Positions 36,885-45,933 of a DNA stretch of 64,000 nt are shown one piece after another. The notes beneath the pieces were generated by a model. It saw only the letters and a list, made by a program, of their open reading frames with translations. It had not been told where the DNA came from and made no database searches. Source of the DNA: Oxalobacteraceae bacterium (lineage in GTDB: Bacteria > Pseudomonadota > Gammaproteobacteria > Burkholderiales > Burkholderiaceae_D); NCBI GenBank assembly GCA_947374865.1, contig CANCDR010000001.1, positions 434,001-498,000 on the forward strand. The letters run 5' to 3'. The position numbers and the translations under genes were made by a program. Position 1 is the first letter of the stretch. Each line of letters starts with the position of its first letter.

Positions 36885-37205
36885 TTAGTTCTTAGCAGCG
36901 TAGTACGCAGCGACGTCCGCCATATCTTGTTCCGACAGGCTCTTGGCAATGCCGACCATGGTCGGATGATTACGCTCACCTTTTTGATACGCCTTGAGCG
37001 CATTTTCGATGTACTTGGCTGACTGGCCGCCAATCATCGGCACCGAATACACTTCGGGGAAGGTAGCCTTATAGCCAGGAATACTATGGCAGCCGATACA
37101 GGCGCTAACCTTGGCTTCGGCAGCCTTTGGATCGCCAACGATGTCCGCAGCAGGAGCAACGTTGAACAGACCCGCTAATGCGAGCAGTACGAATAATTTT
37201 TTCAT
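36885..37205 (-). CDS. Small monoheme cytochrome c, class I
   Basis: A 106-residue periplasmic protein: signal peptide ending near APAAD, heme site CIGCHS, then YSVPMIGGQSAKYIENALKAYQKGERNHPTMVGIAKSLS with the probable distal Met. It resembles the adjacent cytochrome in fold order (QxxYxxxALxAYxxG) but is about 30% identical at a glance. The pair together mimic the two domains of a diheme c4 split over two genes, which is my inference. Its promoter lies in the 309-base interval shared with moxR. Confidence 0.92.
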   Translation of the reverse strand: MKKLFVLLALAGLFNVAPAADIVGDPKAAEAKVSACIGCHSIPGYKATFPEVYSVPMIGGQSAKYIENALKAYQKGERNHPTMVGIAKSLSEQDMADVAAYYAAKN

Positions 37206-37514
37206 GAGAGCGAATTAAAGTGGATGCAAAAGGGTTCAACACCGAGCCACATCAAAGGCCTGTACCGCATACAAGCCTGAATGACTGATTTACATGATTT
37301 TACCTCATTCCCCGCCACCAGTCCATGAGGATGCCATGCGCGCGGCATAATCCGGCATCGCCAGCATCGCCGCCAATGACGCGGGCGCAGCCGATTCGCT
37401 TATACTGGTGGGTGTTACAGTCGCGTGATCAAAAATACAAGTCACTTATTTGCCCTGCGCGCTGACCAATTTGCTTTCAACAAAATTCATTTAACCCTGA
37501 CTCCCAAGCCCACC
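37206..37514. other. 309-base divergent intergenic region, no gene supported
   Basis: The interval separates the cytochrome pair from the MoxR gene. TATACT at 37401-37406 is a good -10 candidate for rightward transcription, but no matching -35 is evident. No repeat, hairpin or short gene could be supported. Confidence 0.5.
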
Positions 37515-38369
37515 ATGCGTCCAGATACACGATTTGAAGGTTCCAGTAATTATGTCGCCACCAATGATCTGAAATTGGCGGTGAATGCCGCCCTCACCCT
37601 TCAGCGTCCGCTGCTCATCAAGGGCGAGCCCGGCACCGGCAAAACCATGCTGGCCGAAGAAGTCGCCGCAGCGCTGGGCATGCCTTTGATGCAATGGCAT
37701 ATCAAGTCGACCACCAAGGCCCAGCAGGGCCTATATGAATACGATGCCGTGTCCCGTTTGCGCGATTCACAGCTGGGTGACGAACGGGTCAAGGATATCC
37801 AGAATTACATCGTCAAAGGCGTGCTGTGGCAAGCCTTCACCGCCGAGCAGCAGGTCGTATTGCTGATCGATGAAATTGACAAAGCCGATATCGAATTCCC
37901 GAACGATCTGCTGCGTGAGCTCGACCGGATGGAATTTTATGTCTACGAGACACGTGAGATGGTCAAGGCGGTACACCGGCCGCTGGTCATCATTACCTCA
38001 AATAATGAAAAAGAATTACCGGACGCCTTTTTGCGCCGCTGCTTTTTCCATTACATCCAATTTCCCGACAAAGACACGATGCAGCAAATCGTCGATGTAC
38101 ATTTCCCCACCCTCAAAAAAGAACTGCTGGCGCAGGCACTGCAAACCTTTTATGAGGTGCGCGACGTGGCCGGCCTGAAGAAAAAACCCTCGACTTCCGA
38201 ATTACTTGACTGGCTCAAACTGCTGCTGGCCGAAGACATCGGTCCGGAAGCACTGCGCAGCAAAGATGCCAAGAGCGTGGTGCCACCGCTGCATGGCGCA
38301 CTACTCAAGAATGAACAAGACGTGCACCTGTTCGAGCGACTGGTCTTTATGTCGCGCGCAAACCGCTAG
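37515..38369 (+). CDS. MoxR-family AAA+ ATPase
   Basis: A 284-residue AAA+ protein. Walker A is GEPGTGKT at 37-44, Walker B is VVLLIDEIDKAD, sensor 1 is VIITSNNEKELPDAFLRRC with the arginine finger region. MoxR ATPases act with von Willebrand factor A (VWA) proteins to remodel or insert cofactors into partner enzymes. The VWA partner is two genes downstream. I chose ATG 37515 (MRPDTRFEGSSNYV, a typical opening); an in-frame TTG/ATA region 90 bases upstream gives an atypical N-terminus. Confidence 0.93.
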   Translation: MRPDTRFEGSSNYVATNDLKLAVNAALTLQRPLLIKGEPGTGKTMLAEEVAAALGMPLMQWHIKSTTKAQQGLYEYDAVSRLRDSQLGDERVKDIQNYIVKGVLWQAFTAEQQVVLLIDEIDKADIEFPNDLLRELDRMEFYVYETREMVKAVHRPLVIITSNNEKELPDAFLRRCFFHYIQFPDKDTMQQIVDVHFPTLKKELLAQALQTFYEVRDVAGLKKKPSTSELLDWLKLLLAEDIGPEALRSKDAKSVVPPLHGALLKNEQDVHLFERLVFMSRANR

Positions 38370-38378
38370 GACATCGGC

Positions 38379-38963
38379 ATGGCGTTTATTGAACCCCTCA
38401 GCCTGACAGGCCGGCATGTGGCGCTGGAGCCGCTCTCCCTAGAACATGAAGAGGCGCTCGCCGAAGCGGTGTGCGATGGCGAACTATGGAAACTCTGGTT
38501 CACGTTCATCGCCACGCCAGAAAAAATGCACGACTACATCCAAACTGCAATGCAGATGCGCGAACAAGGCGCCATGCCGTTCGTCGTGCGCGATCTGCGC
38601 ACCGGGAAGATCGTCGGCACGACCCGTTTTTTCAATGTCGACGCCACGCACCGTCGCGTGGAAATCGGCTATACCTGGTATGCCGCCAGCGTCCAGCGCT
38701 CTGCCATCAATAGCGAATGCAAGAAGCTCTTGCTCACGCATGCGTTCGAAAGCTTGCAGTGCATTGCGGTGGAATTTCGTACCAGCTGGATGAATCATCT
38801 TTCACGTGCTGCCATCGCCCGCCTGGGCGCCAAACAGGATGGCGTACTGCGCAGTCACCAGCTGCATGTCGATGGCAGTCTGCGCGATACGGTGGTGTTT
38901 TCCATTACTGCTGCTGAATGGCCGACGGTAAAAAAACATCTCCAATTCAAGCTCGGAGAATAA
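38379..38963 (+). CDS. GNAT-family N-acetyltransferase (RimJ/RimL-like)
   Basis: A 194-residue acetyltransferase. It opens LSLTGRHVALEPLSLEHEEALAEA, as in RimJ/RimL-type proteins, with the beta-4 region FVVRDLRTGKIVGTTRFFNVD and the acetyl-CoA-binding helix near VEIGYTWYAASVQRSAINSECK. The C-terminal RLGAKQDGVLRSHQLHVDGSLRDTVVFS completes the fold. It would acetylate a protein N-terminus or small amine. It starts 9 bases after moxR and ends 3 bases before the VWA gene, so it is co-transcribed within what is usually a two-gene unit. Confidence 0.9.
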   Translation: MAFIEPLSLTGRHVALEPLSLEHEEALAEAVCDGELWKLWFTFIATPEKMHDYIQTAMQMREQGAMPFVVRDLRTGKIVGTTRFFNVDATHRRVEIGYTWYAASVQRSAINSECKKLLLTHAFESLQCIAVEFRTSWMNHLSRAAIARLGAKQDGVLRSHQLHVDGSLRDTVVFSITAAEWPTVKKHLQFKLGE

Positions 38964-38966
38964 GGC

Positions 38967-40136
38967 ATGCTGATCGATTTTTTCTTTACCCTCAAAGATG
39001 CCAAAATTCCGGTATCGATCAAGGAATTTTTGATCCTGCTTGAGGCTTTGCAAAAAAATGTCATTACGCCCTCCTTAGACGACTTCTATTACCTGTCGCG
39101 CATGACGATGGTGAAAGACGAATCGCACTACGACAAATTCGATAAAGCCTTTGGCCATTATTTTCATGGCATCGATACCCTGTTCGATAAGAACCAGGAA
39201 ATTCCGCTCGACTGGCTGCTGCAGCGGATGAAAAAAGAGCTCACGCCCGAACAAATCGCCGAACTGGAAAAATTCGGCTACGACAAACTGATGGACCGCC
39301 TCAACGCCCTGCTGGAAGAACAAAAAGAACGCCATGAGGGCGGCAGTAAATGGATCGGCACTGGTGGCACGTCGCCCTTTGGTAACGGCGGACAAAATCC
39401 GGAGGGTATCCGCATCGGTGGCAAGGGCGGTAATCGTACGGCTGTGAAGGTCTGGGAAACGCGCGCCTATCGTGATTACGACGGTGAACGCGAACTGGGT
39501 ACGCGCAATATCAAGGTAGCGCTGCGCCGTCTGCGCAAATTTGCCCGCCAAGGCGCCGAAGAAGAACTCGCGCTCGACGCCACCATCCGCGCCACCGCCA
39601 ATAATGCTGGCTACCTCGATATCAAGATGCGCGCGGAGCGTAAAAATAATATCAAGGTGCTCATGCTGTTTGATGTCGGTGGCAGTATGGACGACCACAT
39701 CGCCCGCACCGAAGAATTATTTTCAGCCTCCAAAACCGAATTCAAAAACATGGAATTTTTTTATTTCCATAATTGTGTGTATGACTTCCTGTGGAAAAAT
39801 AACCGCCGCCGTAATGCCGAACGTTTTCCTACCTGGGACATCCTGCGCAAATATCCGCCTGATACCAAACTGATTTTTGTTGGTGACGCCACCATGAGTC
39901 CCTATGAAATTCTGCAGGCCGGCGGCTCAGTCGAATATAACAATGAAGAAGCGGGCGCCGAATGGCTGCAGCGTTTTACCAGCACCTTCCCCAAATTTAT
40001 CTGGCTCAATCCGGAACCGGAAGGCCTGTGGCAGTATCGTCAGTCGATTTCGGTGATTCGCCAGTTAATGCAGAACCGCATGTTCTCTCTAACGATGGAT
40101 GGCCTTGAACGCGGCATGCGACTGCTCAGCAAATGA
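38967..40136 (+). CDS. VWA (CoxE-like) protein, MoxR partner
   Basis: A 389-residue cytoplasmic protein. A helical N-terminal part (FFFTLKDAKIPVSIKEFLILLEAL) precedes a Gly-rich linker (GTGGTSPFGNGGQNPEGIRIGGKGG) and a C-terminal VWA fold. The metal-ion site normally DxSxS reads DVGGSMD at 236-242, with Gly in the first Ser position. The remaining site residues are in KLIFVGDATMSPYEI. It should pair with the MoxR ATPase encoded upstream, as CoxE does with CoxD, but no client enzyme is obvious nearby. Confidence 0.9.
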   Translation: MLIDFFFTLKDAKIPVSIKEFLILLEALQKNVITPSLDDFYYLSRMTMVKDESHYDKFDKAFGHYFHGIDTLFDKNQEIPLDWLLQRMKKELTPEQIAELEKFGYDKLMDRLNALLEEQKERHEGGSKWIGTGGTSPFGNGGQNPEGIRIGGKGGNRTAVKVWETRAYRDYDGERELGTRNIKVALRRLRKFARQGAEEELALDATIRATANNAGYLDIKMRAERKNNIKVLMLFDVGGSMDDHIARTEELFSASKTEFKNMEFFYFHNCVYDFLWKNNRRRNAERFPTWDILRKYPPDTKLIFVGDATMSPYEILQAGGSVEYNNEEAGAEWLQRFTSTFPKFIWLNPEPEGLWQYRQSISVIRQLMQNRMFSLTMDGLERGMRLLSK

Positions 40137-40228
40137 CCCACCCCAGCATGAATTTTTTTATTAGAATGCTGCAGGCAATTTTAATAGCAGATTTTTTCTG
40201 CCCTCCTATTTTTTATATTTGACATTGC

Positions 40229-42217
40229 ATGGCCACTAAAAAATCTGCTGTTCCCGATTACGACGAATCCTCCATCCGGGTCCTCAAAGGACTCGAACCC
40301 GTCAAGCAACGTCCTGGCATGTACACCCGCACCGAAAGTCCGCTGCATATCATCCAGGAAGTGATCGACAATGCTTCCGATGAAGCGCTCGGTGGCTATT
40401 GCAAGCATATTCAAGTCACTCTGAATGTCGACGGCAGCGTCACTGTTGAAGACGATGGCCGCGGCATTCCCGTTGGTCTGCATCCGGAAGAAAAAGTGCC
40501 GACCGTCGAAATCGTCTTCACCCGTCTGCACGCTGGCGGAAAATTCGATAAGGGTTCCGGTGGCGCTTACAATTTTTCCGGCGGTTTGCACGGTGTGGGT
40601 GTGTCGGTCACCAACGCGCTCTCCTCGCGCCTGGAAATTTCCGTCTGGCGTGAAGGCGGTTTGCATCATATGGTGTTTGCCAACGGCGATGTGATCGAAG
40701 CGCTGCGCTCGCGCCCCTTATCCCGCGATGAAAAAAAATCCGGCACCCGCGTGACTGCCTGGCCCAATCAACAATATTTTGATTCTGCCGTCATCCCGCA
40801 GGCCGAATTACAGCGTCTGTTACGCTCCAAAGCCGTGCTGCTGCCGGGCGTCAAAGTCACCCTGACCAATGCTAAAAATGGCGAAAGTCAGACCTGGCAA
40901 TACGAACAGGGATTACGCGGCTATCTGCTCGAAACCCTGGCCCAGACATCGCATGCCGAACCGCTGATTCCGCTCTTTGAAGGCGAACAATATGCCGGCA
41001 CCGATACCGACGGCTTTGCCGAAGGTGAAGGCGCAGCCTGGGTCGTGGCCTGGACAGAAGATGGCAACGTGGTGCGCGAATCCTACGTCAACCTGATCCC
41101 GACATCAAACGGCGGCACCCATGAATCGGGACTGCGTGAGGGCTTGTTCGGCGCCGTTAAAGGCTTCGTCGAATTGCATTCGCTGCTGCCCAAGGGTGTC
41201 AAGCTTTTGCCGGATGATGTATTTGCCCGCGTCTCGTTTGTCTTGTCGACCAAGGTGCTTGACCCGCAGTTTCAGGGACAAATCAAGGAGCGGCTCAATT
41301 CGCGCGATGCCGTGCGTCTGGTCGCCGGCTTTACCAAACCGGCGCTCGAACTGTGGCTCAACGAGCATGTCGACTATGGTAAAAAACTGGCCGACCTGGT
41401 GATCAAACAGGCGCAGTCGCGTCTGCGTTCAGCACAAAAAGTGGAGAAGAAAAAATCCTCCGGCGTGGCCGTGTTGCCCGGTAAGCTGACCGACTGCGAA
41501 TCGAACGACATCTCACGCAATGAAATTTTTTTAGTCGAGGGTGACTCCGCCGGCGGCTCGGCCAAGATGGGCCGCGACAAAGAATTCCAGGCCATTCTGC
41601 CCTTGCGCGGCAAGGTACTCAATTCATGGGAAACCGAGCGTGACCGGCTGTTTGCCAATAATGAAATTCATGACATTGCGGTCGCCATCGGGGTTGACCC
41701 GCATGGCAAAAACGATTCGCCCGACCTGTCTGGTCTGCGTTATAGCCGCATCTGTATTTTGTCGGATGCGGACGTGGACGGCTCGCACATCCAGGTGCTG
41801 CTGCTGACTTTATTTTTCCGTCATTTCCCCAAGCTGATCGATGCGGGCCATATCTGCATCGCTCGGCCGCCGCTGTATCGGCTGGATGCGCCGGCGCGGG
41901 GGAAAAAACCGGCGCAAAAAATTTATGCGCTCGATGATGGCGAGCTCGATGCTGTGCAGGACAAGCTGCGCAAGGAAGGCGTCAAAGACAGCGCCTGGTC
42001 GATTTCCCGCTTTAAGGGCCTGGGTGAAATGAACGCCGAACAGCTGTGGGAAACCACCATGAATCCGGATACCCGCCGCCTGTTGCCAGTGGCCTTGAAT
42101 GGCTTCGACCTCGATGCTTCGGAAGCCCGCTTCAATATGTTGATGGGAAAAGGCGAAGCCGCCGCCCGTCGTAACTGGATTGAAGAGCACGGCAATGAAG
42201 CCGAAGCCGACATCTGA
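40229..42217 (+). CDS. parE: DNA topoisomerase IV subunit B
   Basis: A 662-residue type IIA ATPase subunit. The GHKL ATP site shows VIDNASDEALGGY, VEDDGRGIPVG and GGLHGVGVSVTNALS. The TOPRIM motifs are VEGDSAGGSAKMGRDK and SDADVDGSHIQVLLL. The length and lack of a 150-residue insert separate it from proteobacterial GyrB. With ParC it decatenates replicated chromosomes. parC begins 42 bases downstream in the same orientation, so the subunits are made from one operon. Confidence 0.97.
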   Translation: MATKKSAVPDYDESSIRVLKGLEPVKQRPGMYTRTESPLHIIQEVIDNASDEALGGYCKHIQVTLNVDGSVTVEDDGRGIPVGLHPEEKVPTVEIVFTRLHAGGKFDKGSGGAYNFSGGLHGVGVSVTNALSSRLEISVWREGGLHHMVFANGDVIEALRSRPLSRDEKKSGTRVTAWPNQQYFDSAVIPQAELQRLLRSKAVLLPGVKVTLTNAKNGESQTWQYEQGLRGYLLETLAQTSHAEPLIPLFEGEQYAGTDTDGFAEGEGAAWVVAWTEDGNVVRESYVNLIPTSNGGTHESGLREGLFGAVKGFVELHSLLPKGVKLLPDDVFARVSFVLSTKVLDPQFQGQIKERLNSRDAVRLVAGFTKPALELWLNEHVDYGKKLADLVIKQAQSRLRSAQKVEKKKSSGVAVLPGKLTDCESNDISRNEIFLVEGDSAGGSAKMGRDKEFQAILPLRGKVLNSWETERDRLFANNEIHDIAVAIGVDPHGKNDSPDLSGLRYSRICILSDADVDGSHIQVLLLTLFFRHFPKLIDAGHICIARPPLYRLDAPARGKKPAQKIYALDDGELDAVQDKLRKEGVKDSAWSISRFKGLGEMNAEQLWETTMNPDTRRLLPVALNGFDLDASEARFNMLMGKGEAAARRNWIEEHGNEAEADI

Positions 42218-42259
42218 TCCATTTTCCATCCCACCTTACGTATCTGAGTACTGATTACC

Positions 42260-44575
42260 ATGACCGACCAAGCCACCTTATTTGACGAACCCGAACCCGC
42301 ACCGGCTGAGAGCGGCGATTCGCTCACGCTAGCCACTTTTGCTGAACGGGCTTACCTGGACTACGCCATTTCGGTCGTCAAGGGACGCGCCTTGCCAGAC
42401 GTCTGCGATGGCCAGAAGCCGGTGCAGCGACGCATCCTGTACGCCATGCATCAGTTAGGTTTGAGCGCAGCGGCCAAGCCCCGTAAATCGGCACTGGTGG
42501 TCGGTGATGTGCTGGGTAAGCTGCATCCGCACGGCGATCAGTCGGTGTACGACGCACTGGTCAGGATGTCGCAGGATTTCGCGCTGCGCTATCCGCTGAT
42601 CGACGGTCAGGGAAACTTTGGCTCACGCGACGGTGACGGTGCGGCGGCAATGCGTTACACCGAAGCGCGCTTAACGCCGATTTCGCGTTTGCTAGTCGAT
42701 GAACTCGACATGGGAACGGTCGATTTTCAAGCTAATTATGACGGCTCGACGGAAGAACCCAAACTGCTTCCAGGTCGCCTGCCCTTTGTGCTGCTCAATG
42801 GCGCCTCGGGGATTGCCGTTGGACTCGCGACCGAGATTCCTTCGCATAATCTGACGGAAGTCGCAGCAGCAGCCGTGGCCATGATCCGTCAACCCAATTT
42901 ATCGCATGCTGAATTGATGGCCATGATTCCCGGTCCGGATTTCCCTGGCGGTGGGCAGATCATTACTTCGACTGCGGCGATCCACGAAATGTATGAGTCC
43001 GGTCGTGGCAGCATGAAAGTGCGGGCGCGCTGGAAGATTGAAGAGCTGGCGCGCGGGCAGTGGCAGGCGGTGGTGACGGAGCTGCCACCCGGCGCTTCCT
43101 CGCAAAAGGTGCTGGAAGAAATTGAAGAGCTGACGAATCCAAAGATCAAGCTGGGCAAAAAGGCGCTCTCGCCCGATCAGCTCATGCAAAAGCAAATCCT
43201 GCTCGGCGCGCTCGATGCCGTGCGCGACGAATCCGGCCGTGAGGCAGCAGTGCGTTTGGTGTTCGAACCGAAGTCCAAGAATATCGATCAGACTGAATTC
43301 ATGCATCTGCTCTTGTCGCACACCTCGCTTGAGAGCAGCGCCTCGATCAATCTGGTGATGATCGGCGGCGATGGCCGGCCGCGCCAGAAAGGTCTGCGCG
43401 CCATCATCGCGGAGTGGATTGGCTTTCGCTTTGCGACCGTCACCCGGCGTACGCAACATCGTCTGGCCAAGGTAGATGACCGCATCCATATCCTCGAAGG
43501 ACGGGAACAGATCCTGCTCAATATTGATGCAGTGATCCGGATCATTCGCGAATCGGATGAACCCAAGCCGGCGCTCATTGATGCCTTCCGGCTGTCCGAC
43601 CGGCAGGCCGAAGATATCCTCGAAATTCGCCTGCGCCAACTCGCGCGCCTGGAAGCCATCAAGATTCAACAGGAGCTGGCCGGACTACGTGGCGAGCGGA
43701 GTAATTTACAGGACCTGCTCGATAATCCCGCCTCCATGAAGCGTTTGATTATTAAAGAAATTGAAACCGACGCCAAACAATTTGGTGACCCACGACGGAC
43801 CTTGATCGAAGCGGCAGAAAAAGCGAGCGTCGAAACCAAGATCATCGATGAAGTGGTAACGGTGGTGATCTCTGATAAGGGCTGGGTACGTGCACGCACT
43901 GGTCATGGCCACGATCCGGCGCAGTTCACCTTCAAGGCCGGTGACAGTCTGTACGCGACCTTCGAATGCCGCACCATCGATCATCTGCTGGCGTTTGGAT
44001 CCAACGGCCGGGTCTATTCGGTGCCGGTGGCGCTGTTACCCGGGGCCCGTGGCGATGGCGTGCCGATCACCAGTCTGGTCGAACTCGAAAGCGGGACCCG
44101 ACTGCTGCATTATTTCGCTGCGGCGGCTGATACGGCGCTGCTGATCGCATCGTCTGCCGGGTATGGTTTCACGACCAAGGCGGGTGACATGGTGAGTCGC
44201 ACTCGTGGTGGCAAAGCCTTTATCACGCTCGATGAAGGGGACTTACCGCTTCCACCGAAGGTGATCGCGAACGCCAGTGCGATCGCCTGTCTGTCGGAAA
44301 AAGGGCGCCTGCTGGTGTTCGGTCTGGATGAACTCAAGTCCATGTCAGGCGGCGGACGGGGAATGATTCTGATGGCGCTGGAAGACAAGGAAACGCTGCT
44401 GGTAGCCCAGCCCATCAGCCAGCGCGGCGTTAAGGTTGAAGGGTTTGGCCGTGGCGGCAAGACACAGGAAGTACAGCTCTCGGCAGCGGGGCTGGCGCCG
44501 CACATCGGCAAACGCGCGCGCAAGGGTCGGGGGCTGGAATCGAAGTTGAAACCAGCAAGCCTGCAACCCGTGTAA
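42260..44575 (+). CDS. parC: DNA topoisomerase IV subunit A
   Basis: A 771-residue subunit with the cleavage Tyr133 in [11 protein letters not shown]. The quinolone-determining region near residues 90-100 shows [15 protein letters not shown]. The DNA gate is followed by a coiled coil ([21 protein letters not shown]) and a C-terminal beta-pinwheel with degenerate blades such as [21 protein letters not shown]. Residue lengths and the missing GyrA box fit ParC. It closes the parE-parC operon. The unrelated gene that follows is convergent. Confidence 0.97.
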   Translation: MTDQATLFDEPEPAPAESGDSLTLATFAERAYLDYAISVVKGRALPDVCDGQKPVQRRILYAMHQLGLSAAAKPRKSALVVGDVLGKLHPHGDQSVYDALVRMSQDFALRYPLIDGQGNFGSRDGDGAAAMRYTEARLTPISRLLVDELDMGTVDFQANYDGSTEEPKLLPGRLPFVLLNGASGIAVGLATEIPSHNLTEVAAAAVAMIRQPNLSHAELMAMIPGPDFPGGGQIITSTAAIHEMYESGRGSMKVRARWKIEELARGQWQAVVTELPPGASSQKVLEEIEELTNPKIKLGKKALSPDQLMQKQILLGALDAVRDESGREAAVRLVFEPKSKNIDQTEFMHLLLSHTSLESSASINLVMIGGDGRPRQKGLRAIIAEWIGFRFATVTRRTQHRLAKVDDRIHILEGREQILLNIDAVIRIIRESDEPKPALIDAFRLSDRQAEDILEIRLRQLARLEAIKIQQELAGLRGERSNLQDLLDNPASMKRLIIKEIETDAKQFGDPRRTLIEAAEKASVETKIIDEVVTVVISDKGWVRARTGHGHDPAQFTFKAGDSLYATFECRTIDHLLAFGSNGRVYSVPVALLPGARGDGVPITSLVELESGTRLLHYFAAAADTALLIASSAGYGFTTKAGDMVSRTRGGKAFITLDEGDLPLPPKVIANASAIACLSEKGRLLVFGLDELKSMSGGGRGMILMALEDKETLLVAQPISQRGVKVEGFGRGGKTQEVQLSAAGLAPHIGKRARKGRGLESKLKPASLQPV

Positions 44576-44641
44576 AAATACAGCCCGGACGATCGTCAAG
44601 ATTCCATTTTTTCTAGCAGGATTGTCTTCGCCTACCTTGGA

Positions 44642-45775
44642 TTATCCTGGCTTCTTCTTTGTTTCTGAAGATGCTGACTTAGCTGCGCTCGGGATGTGAA
44701 TGCGGACTACGTCAGCATTCTGAGGAGGCATGACTAGAGCGCCCCGTGGTGGCGGTGGTGCAGGTATGGGTAAAGGTAAGGCTGCTTCAAATAAAACGAC
44801 GTGGATTGGGTCAGGTCCATCTTCTCCATGACGATAAAGCGTGTTTCGGAATGGGCTGTCTAAAGGCTGCTGCAAACCCCTGACGAAAACATCTGCAGTC
44901 GATTCTGTCCATCGGTGCGTCGTGAAGGCAGATACGGCATCGGCTGCCACATTCACCCAATCATCCGACCACGGATTGACTCCCTGTATTGTCCGTATTG
45001 TGCTGCGCGAAGCTAATCGCGCAGTATGCGCAAACATGCGCGCCGCAGGCGAGCTTGCCCAGCGTGAGCGCGAAATACCAAAGGTAATTAATTGCGACGT
45101 CAGCGTGCCACAAACCATCGTCGCGATCATCGGTCTCAGGATTTGGCCCAGATCATCTGCTGTCAGACGGGGAAAAGCCCCGGTCCCATTCCGTAATGTA
45201 TAACCCAGGCCTTGTGACAGTATTAGTGCCGAAATGTCGAGGATATTACCGGTGATGAAATTCGATAACATTGCACCCGCCATGTGCCGATTCCCTGCAT
45301 GGGGATGTGATCGCATTACACGCGTAGAGCCCCAGGCGCGATCAGCAGCATAGGGGATCAGCGAAGCACCTGAGCTCATAAAATTGAGTACGGGTGCGCC
45401 ATTGCCACCCAAAGCTGTTTGATATACCGCCATCATGTACATGCTGAATATTCTGCCAAGTGTCCAGAGCAGATTGGATACGTCACCAAACGTATCATGC
45501 AACATGGCTGGAATCAATCTGCGCTGCGGCGGATCCACGTCCGGATTTCCTACATTCCCAGGATGAATCGTTAATCCTGCAATAATGAGAAGCGTACCAA
45601 TTTGTGCCTGGGAACGATTGTGAATCATGTCGCCGTCGTCGATATAGTCAATCGTGGTTGACGCCACAAGGTAATCACCCACACCCAGGCTGATGGTAGA
45701 CAGTGCCATTTGCAGATTCCTGGGCGTCATCACATCGCGTATTCGCACCAGCGTCACCCGGATTACTCTTAACAT
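44642..45775 (-). CDS. Unrecognised protein with several hydrophobic segments and a proline-rich tail
   Basis: A 377-residue protein that I do not recognise. It starts at ATG 45775 with AGGGGGA six bases ahead. Hydrophobic stretches occur at about 25-40 (ISLGVGDYLVAST), 60-70 (LLIIAGLTI), 105-120 (IFSMYMMAVYQTALGG), 175-195 (NFITGNILDISALILS) and 215-240 (IATMVCGTLTSQLITFGI). The C-terminal 60 residues are soluble, including PLPIPAPPPPRG and a Lys-rich end. No signal peptide, catalytic or binding motif is clear. It sits after the RTX protease on the same strand with its own AT-rich upstream region and a TATAAT on that strand at 45834-45829. Membrane-spanning or effector-like roles are both possible. 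Confidence 0.6.
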   Translation of the reverse strand: MLRVIRVTLVRIRDVMTPRNLQMALSTISLGVGDYLVASTTIDYIDDGDMIHNRSQAQIGTLLIIAGLTIHPGNVGNPDVDPPQRRLIPAMLHDTFGDVSNLLWTLGRIFSMYMMAVYQTALGGNGAPVLNFMSSGASLIPYAADRAWGSTRVMRSHPHAGNRHMAGAMLSNFITGNILDISALILSQGLGYTLRNGTGAFPRLTADDLGQILRPMIATMVCGTLTSQLITFGISRSRWASSPAARMFAHTARLASRSTIRTIQGVNPWSDDWVNVAADAVSAFTTHRWTESTADVFVRGLQQPLDSPFRNTLYRHGEDGPDPIHVVLFEAALPLPIPAPPPPRGALVMPPQNADVVRIHIPSAAKSASSETKKKPG

Positions 45776-45933
45776 CTTGCGTCCCCCTGTTTGACAATGC
45801 GCAGGAAAAAACACCGTATTAAAAATAAATTATACGAATTAATTTCTGCACATTACACATTGGTGGCCATTAATTATTCATTACGGCATGCTTGTTGCAC
45901 CAAAGATTCGGAGAGCCAAGGGCGAGAGCCCCA

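Noticed and set aside
37425..37514. Extended N-terminus of the MoxR ATPase
   Set aside because: The extra 30 residues do not resemble a MoxR opening, and MRPDTRFEGSSNYV at 37515 does.
40137..40228. Terminator or promoter hairpin before parE (GCAG-T6-CTGC and AGCAT-ATGCT)
   Set aside because: Stems are only four to five bases and could arise by chance in this AT-rich stretch.
45776..45933. Small gene between the unknown protein and the RTX protease
   Set aside because: The interval is AT-rich with a -10 element for the downstream gene and no frame with a ribosome site and protein-like composition.
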